This document shows, one piece after another, positions 5,389 to 8,903 of a stretch of 8,903 nucleotides of DNA (positions are counted from its first letter, which is position 1; each line of letters opens with the position of its first letter). Source of the stretch: Actinomycetes bacterium (GTDB taxonomy: Bacteria; Actinomycetota; Actinomycetes; Streptosporangiales; Streptosporangiaceae). The stretch lies in assembly GCA_023425615.1 (NCBI GenBank), contig JAFACJ010001012.1:1-8903 (forward strand), read 5' to 3'. Below the pieces are notes generated by a model that saw only the letters and a program-made list of their open reading frames with translations, was not told the DNA's origin and ran no database searches. The translations under genes were made by a program, and so were the position numbers.

Positions 5389-8118
5389 TCAGGTGACGCT
5401 GGAGTAGGCGATCACGCCGCGCTTCATCCCGTCCGCCGCCCTGCGGGCGGTGTCCCTGATCTCACCGGGGCCCGCCGCGTCGGCGACCTGGCCGAGCAGG
5501 TCCATGAGCTGCTTGACCGACCGCACGAAGTCACCGGCCGTCATGCCGGTCTCCATGAGCACCTCGTCCAGTTCCTCACCGCCGGTCCAGCGGTAGGCCG
5601 CCCAGGCGAACCCCAGGTCGGGCTCACGCTGGAAGGACACCCCGTTGTCCTTCTCCACGCCCTCCAGCTCGCCCCACAGGTGCACCATCCGGGTGAGCGC
5701 GTCCCGCGTCCCCGGCGGGATCTTCGGCGGCGCCGAGTCGTCGGGCTGGCGCGACTCGAACACCAGCGCCGACACGCACGCCGCCAGCTCCGCCGGGCCG
5801 AGGCCCTCCCACAGGCCCTCGCGCAGCGACTCGGCGGTCAGCAGGTCGAGCTCGGAGTAGATCCGGCCGAGGCGCCTGCCCACATCGGTGACCTCGCCGT
5901 CCTTGAGGTAGCCGAGCTGCTCCAGCACCGCGCAGACCCGGTCGAAGGTGCGGGCGATGACCTGGGAGCGCGACTCCACCCGGCGCCGCAGCCCCGCCGT
6001 CTCCCGCTCCAGGCGGAAGAACCGCTCGGCCCAGCGGGCGTGGTCCTCGCGCTGGTCGCAGCCGTGGCACGGGTGCCGCCTCAGCTCGGCGCGCAGCCGC
6101 TGGATCTCGCCGTCGTCACCGGCCGTGCCGCCGCCGCGCGAGCGGTGCCGCTTGGCCTCCCCGTGCGGGACCTTGTCGCGCAGCGCGGCGGCGAGGTCCT
6201 TGCGGTGCTGGGGATTGCGCGGGCTGAACCACTTCGGGATCTTGATCTTCTCGACGGGTTCGGCGGGCGCGGTGAAGTCGGCGAGGGTCAGCCGCTTGAC
6301 CTGCCGGCTGTCCAGCAGCACCAGCGGCGCCGGGCCGTCCGAGCGCTTGGCCGCGCCGGTGTCGAGGATCAGCGCCAGACCGGCGCTGCGGCCCGAGGGC
6401 ACCACCACCACATCACCGGGGCGCAGCTTCTCCAGCGAGCGCGCCACCTCCAGGCGCCGCGCCCCCGCCCGCTCCCGCGACAGCGCCGACTCGGCGTCCG
6501 ACAGGGCGCGGCGCAGCGCCGCGTACTCCATGAAGTCACCCATATGGCACTGGGCGGCCTCGGCGTACCCGGCCATCGCCTCCTCGGCCTTGCGCAACTG
6601 GCGGGCGAGCCCCACGACGGCGCGGTCCGCCTGGAACTGGGCGAAGGACTCCTCCAGCAGTGTCGCCGCCCGCTCCCTGCCCAGGGCGCCCACCAGGTTC
6701 ACCGCCATGTTGTAGGACGGCCGGAAGCTGGAGTTCAGCGGGTAGGTGCGGGTGGAGGCCAGGCCCGCGACCGAGCCGGGGTCCATGCCCGGCTGGTAGA
6801 GCACCACCGCGTGGCCCTCCACGTCGATGCCGCGCCGCCCGGCCCGCCCGGTGAGCTGGGTGTACTCCCCCGGCGTGAGATCGACGTGCTGCTCGCCGTT
6901 CCACTTGTCGAGCTTCTCGATCACCACGGTCCTGGCCGGCATGTTCACACCCAGCGCCAGGGTCTCGGTGGCGAACACCGCCTTGATCAGGTTGGCCGCG
7001 AACAGCTCCTCCACGACCTCCTTGAACACCGGGAGCATCCCGGCGTGGTGGGCGGCGATACCGCGCTCCAGGCCCGCCAGCCAGTCGTGGTAGTTCAGCA
7101 CCTGCTTGTCGGCCTCGGGGATGTCGGCGGTGCGCTCCTCGGCGATCTGCCGGATCAGCCGGGTGTCCTCCCGCGACGTCAGCCGCAGCCCCGAGTACAG
7201 GCACTGGGAGACCGCGGCCTCGCAGCCGGCCCGGCTGAAGATGAACGTGATCGCCGGCAGCAGCCCTGCCCGGTCGAGACGCTCGATCACCTCCGAGCGG
7301 GCCGGCGGCCGGAACCGCACCGGACGGTGGTCGCGGCGCCGCCCCGACCTGCGGCTGTTGTTGATCTTGGCTTTGCGGACGTCGTCGAGGCTGATCCGGC
7401 GCAGCTCCGGATTGACCTTGGGACGCCCCTCGCGCCCGTCGTCGACGAACAGGTCGTGCAGCCGGGTGCCCACCATCATGTGCTGCCACAGCGGCACCGG
7501 CCGGTGCTCGTCGACGATCACCGTGGTGTCGCCGCGCACCGCCTGCAGCCACTCGCCGAACTCCTCGGCGTTGGACACCGTCGCCGACAGCGCCGCCACC
7601 CGCACCGAGTCCGGCAGATGGATGATCACCTCTTCCCAGACCGCGCCGCGGAACCGGTCGGCGAGGTAGTGGACCTCGTCCATCACCACATAGCCCAGCT
7701 GCGCCAGGGTCTGCGACCCGGCGTACAGCATGTTCCGCAGCACCTCCGTCGTCATGACGACGATCGGCGCCTCCCCGTTGACGGAGTTGTCGCCCGTCAG
7801 CAGGCCGACGTTCCGCGCGCCGTACCGCTTCTGGAGATCACCGTACTTCTGGTTCGACAGCGCCTTGATGGGCGTGGTGTAGAAGCATTTACGGCCCTCC
7901 CGCAACGCGAGGTGGACGGCGAACTCCCCCACCACGGTCTTGCCCGATCCGGTGGGCGCCGCGACCAGGACCCCGTGGCCCTGCTCCAGGGCACGGCAGC
8001 CACGGATCTGGAAGTCGTCCAGGTCGAAGTCGTACAGGTGCTGGAAGTCCCGCAGAGCGGGCCCGTTCTCCGTGACCTGTCGTTTGTGGGCCGCATAGCG
8101 CTCGGCGGGACTGCTCAT
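5389..8118 (-). CDS. helY: HelY-type superfamily 2 helicase (Ski2/Mtr4-like) with DSHCT C-terminal domain
   Basis: This ATP-dependent RNA or DNA helicase of the Ski2/Mtr4 superfamily has 909 residues from ATG 8118. In order: Q-motif region DDFQ (Gln37), Walker A APTGSGKT (54-61, Lys60), motif Ia TTPIKALSNQKY (81-92), DEVH box (147-150), SAT (178-180), motif IV near TFIFSRAGCE (291-300), motif V FATETLALGVNMPAR (382-396) and motif VI QLTGRAGRRGID (421-432). A middle insert follows (about 500-680), then HPCHGC (Cys684, Cys687) with a nearby His, and the DSHCT domain (about 735-905). All helicase motifs are intact and length matches mycobacterial HelY. A GTG six bases upstream (8124) is in frame, but ATG 8118 has a TAnnnT box seven bases before it. 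Its gene follows tatC on the same strand, as in mycobacteria (Rv2092c-Rv2093c). The cellular substrate is unknown to me; RNA processing is usually inferred from the Mtr4/Ski2 relationship. Confidence -1.
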   Translation of the reverse strand: MSSPAERYAAHKRQVTENGPALRDFQHLYDFDLDDFQIRGCRALEQGHGVLVAAPTGSGKTVVGEFAVHLALREGRKCFYTTPIKALSNQKYGDLQKRYGARNVGLLTGDNSVNGEAPIVVMTTEVLRNMLYAGSQTLAQLGYVVMDEVHYLADRFRGAVWEEVIIHLPDSVRVAALSATVSNAEEFGEWLQAVRGDTTVIVDEHRPVPLWQHMMVGTRLHDLFVDDGREGRPKVNPELRRISLDDVRKAKINNSRRSGRRRDHRPVRFRPPARSEVIERLDRAGLLPAITFIFSRAGCEAAVSQCLYSGLRLTSREDTRLIRQIAEERTADIPEADKQVLNYHDWLAGLERGIAAHHAGMLPVFKEVVEELFAANLIKAVFATETLALGVNMPARTVVIEKLDKWNGEQHVDLTPGEYTQLTGRAGRRGIDVEGHAVVLYQPGMDPGSVAGLASTRTYPLNSSFRPSYNMAVNLVGALGRERAATLLEESFAQFQADRAVVGLARQLRKAEEAMAGYAEAAQCHMGDFMEYAALRRALSDAESALSRERAGARRLEVARSLEKLRPGDVVVVPSGRSAGLALILDTGAAKRSDGPAPLVLLDSRQVKRLTLADFTAPAEPVEKIKIPKWFSPRNPQHRKDLAAALRDKVPHGEAKRHRSRGGGTAGDDGEIQRLRAELRRHPCHGCDQREDHARWAERFFRLERETAGLRRRVESRSQVIARTFDRVCAVLEQLGYLKDGEVTDVGRRLGRIYSELDLLTAESLREGLWEGLGPAELAACVSALVFESRQPDDSAPPKIPPGTRDALTRMVHLWGELEGVEKDNGVSFQREPDLGFAWAAYRWTGGEELDEVLMETGMTAGDFVRSVKQLMDLLGQVADAAGPGEIRDTARRAADGMKRGVIAYSSVT

Positions 8119-8125
8119 ACCCACC

Positions 8126-8131
8126 AGCCTA
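8126..8131 (-). promoter_or_regulatory. Candidate -10 box, leaderless start of helY
   Basis: TAGGCT on the minus strand fits TAnnnT, with seven bases between it and ATG 8118, the same spacing as at the peptidase gene. The GGTGGGT between box and ATG is a poor and too-close ribosome site. A -35 box is not evident. Confidence -1.
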
Positions 8132-8163
8132 TGGTTTCAGCAGGCCCGATTCCCACCGAGTTA

Positions 8164-8192
8164 CGGGTTTGCCGATCTCCGGCGGCACCCCG
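8164..8192 (-). terminator. Weak candidate hairpin between tatC and helY
   Basis: GCCG (8171-8174) pairs with CGGC (8180-8183) over a five-base loop, and the outer CGGGT (8164-8168) can pair with ACCCCG (8187-8192) with unpaired bases between. It lies in the 82-base gap after the tatC stop. There is no T-run. It may partly separate tatC transcripts from helY, but GC-rich sequence of this kind often pairs by chance. Confidence -1.
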
Positions 8193-8200
8193 GCGGCGCC

Positions 8201-8903
8201 CTAGCGGCGCTCCTCCAGGGACGCGGGCTCCTCGACCTCCGACGGCCCGTCCTCGATCACCGAGGCCTCGTCGTCGGACAGGCCCTCATACAGCGACGGC
8301 TGCTTGGCGCGCCGCCGGTCCACCAGGAAGGCAACGACGTCGGCCAGCCCGTACAGCACCACCACCGGGGTGGCCAGCGCCAGCATGGTGAACGGGTCGG
8401 GGCTGGGCGTGGCGACCGCGGCGAACACGAAGATCAGGAAGATGATCGTGCGCCGGAACTTCTTGATCACACTGTGCGGCAGCGCCCCGGCGAGGTTCAG
8501 AATCGTCACCAGCAGCGGGAGTTCGAACGCCAGCCCGAACACCAGCAGCATGGTCACCAGATAGCCGAGGTACTCGTCCACCGTGATCAGCGGGGCCACG
8601 TTCTCCGGAGCGAAGTCCAGGAAGATCGACAGGCCCTTCTCGATGGTGACGTACGCCAGCGCCGCACCGCCGAAGAACAGCGGCAGCGCCAGCCCCAGGA
8701 ACAGCAGGCTCCAGCGCTTCTCCTTGGCCAGCAGGCCCGGCGCCACGAACGCCCACAGCTGGTACAGCCACACCGGGGACGACAGGAGCAGCCCCACGAT
8801 GAAGGCGATCTTCACATTCAGGAAGAACGAGCTGAAGATGCCGTTGACCACCAGCGCGCAGGCGTCGCCCCTCAACTCCTGGGACTGGGGCACCGCGCAG
8901 AAC
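8201..8903 (-). CDS. tatC: Sec-independent protein translocase TatC (N-terminus outside window)
   Basis: TatC is the polytopic core of the twin-arginine translocase; with TatB/TatA-type proteins it recognises twin-arginine signal peptides and exports folded proteins. About 233 residues are visible, read in frame to the right edge (the visible sequence begins FCAVPQSQ). The first membrane helix and true start lie beyond the window. The block SSPVWLYQLWAFVAPGLLAKEKRW contains the conserved Phe (AFVAPGL) and Glu (KEKR) equivalent to E. coli Phe94 and Glu103 in the signal-peptide site. Further hydrophobic helices follow, including ITVDEYLGYL before a long helix and KKFRRTIIFLIFVFAAVATPSPDP, which matches the conserved family pattern. 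The C-terminal tail of about 40 residues after the last helix is strongly acidic (SDDEASVIEDGPSEVEEPASLEERR) and cytoplasmic. It ends in TAG 82 bases before helY. Identification is firm. Confidence -1.
   Translation of the reverse strand, partial: FCAVPQSQELRGDACALVVNGIFSSFFLNVKIAFIVGLLLSSPVWLYQLWAFVAPGLLAKEKRWSLLFLGLALPLFFGGAALAYVTIEKGLSIFLDFAPENVAPLITVDEYLGYLVTMLLVFGLAFELPLLVTILNLAGALPHSVIKKFRRTIIFLIFVFAAVATPSPDPFTMLALATPVVVLYGLADVVAFLVDRRRAKQPSLYEGLSDDEASVIEDGPSEVEEPASLEERR

Noticed and set aside
5383..8391. A 1002-residue plus-strand open frame opposite the helicase gene.
   Set aside because: Composition is low-complexity Arg/His/Leu/Val/Gly and it is antisense to an intact helicase with all motifs. 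This is the usual GC-bias artefact.
1..8903. tRNA, rRNA, CRISPR, insertion sequence or phage remnants.
   Set aside because: No repeat array, transposase or integrase, terminal inverted repeats or recognisable structural RNA was seen on either strand.

Overview
The window is very GC-rich, with strong third-position G/C bias and long spurious reading frames opposite the real genes. This is typical of a high-GC actinomycete. Two further points fit that view. The gene order M24 dipeptidase (-), 5'-3' exonuclease (+), HelY-type helicase (-), TatC (-) matches, from memory, the Mycobacterium tuberculosis Rv2089c-Rv2093c neighbourhood. The candidate promoters are of the leaderless kind common in Actinobacteria. 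I cannot name the genus; a streptosporangial or thermomonosporal actinomycete is a guess.

Layout. Positions 1-1894 (minus strand) hold the start of a carbohydrate ABC-transporter operon: a lipoprotein substrate-binding protein, then a permease that overlaps its stop codon by one base and runs off the left edge. Both resemble the alpha-glucoside AglE/AglF type. A short region (1895-2051) carries a Shine-Dalgarno sequence, a cluster of short inverted repeats that could be an operator, and a GC-rich hairpin that probably ends the next gene upstream. Positions 2052-3173 (minus) are an M24 Xaa-Pro dipeptidase/aminopeptidase. It is transcribed divergently, across about 58 bp, from a stand-alone 5'-3' exonuclease (3232-4146, plus).

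Positions 4147-5360 (plus) hold a two-gene unit: a small three-helix membrane protein of unknown function and a Crp/Fnr-family regulator, separated by 5 bp. A Crp-like palindrome (4154-4169) lies just upstream, suggesting autoregulation. Positions 5389-8118 (minus) encode a large Ski2/Mtr4-like helicase with a DSHCT C-terminus (HelY). Positions 8201-8903 (minus) encode TatC of the twin-arginine export system, cut off at the right edge before its N-terminus.

How the genes relate. The transporter operon appears unrelated to its neighbours. The dipeptidase, exonuclease, helicase and tatC genes form a conserved actinobacterial neighbourhood rather than an obvious pathway. The membrane-protein/Crp pair is the accessory-looking part. 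Three genes (dipeptidase, exonuclease, helicase) share a TAnnnT box 6-7 bases before an ATG, which suggests leaderless transcripts. I see no RNA genes, mobile elements, CRISPR arrays or phage genes. Most of the window is ordinary housekeeping sequence; the most interesting part is 4137-5360.
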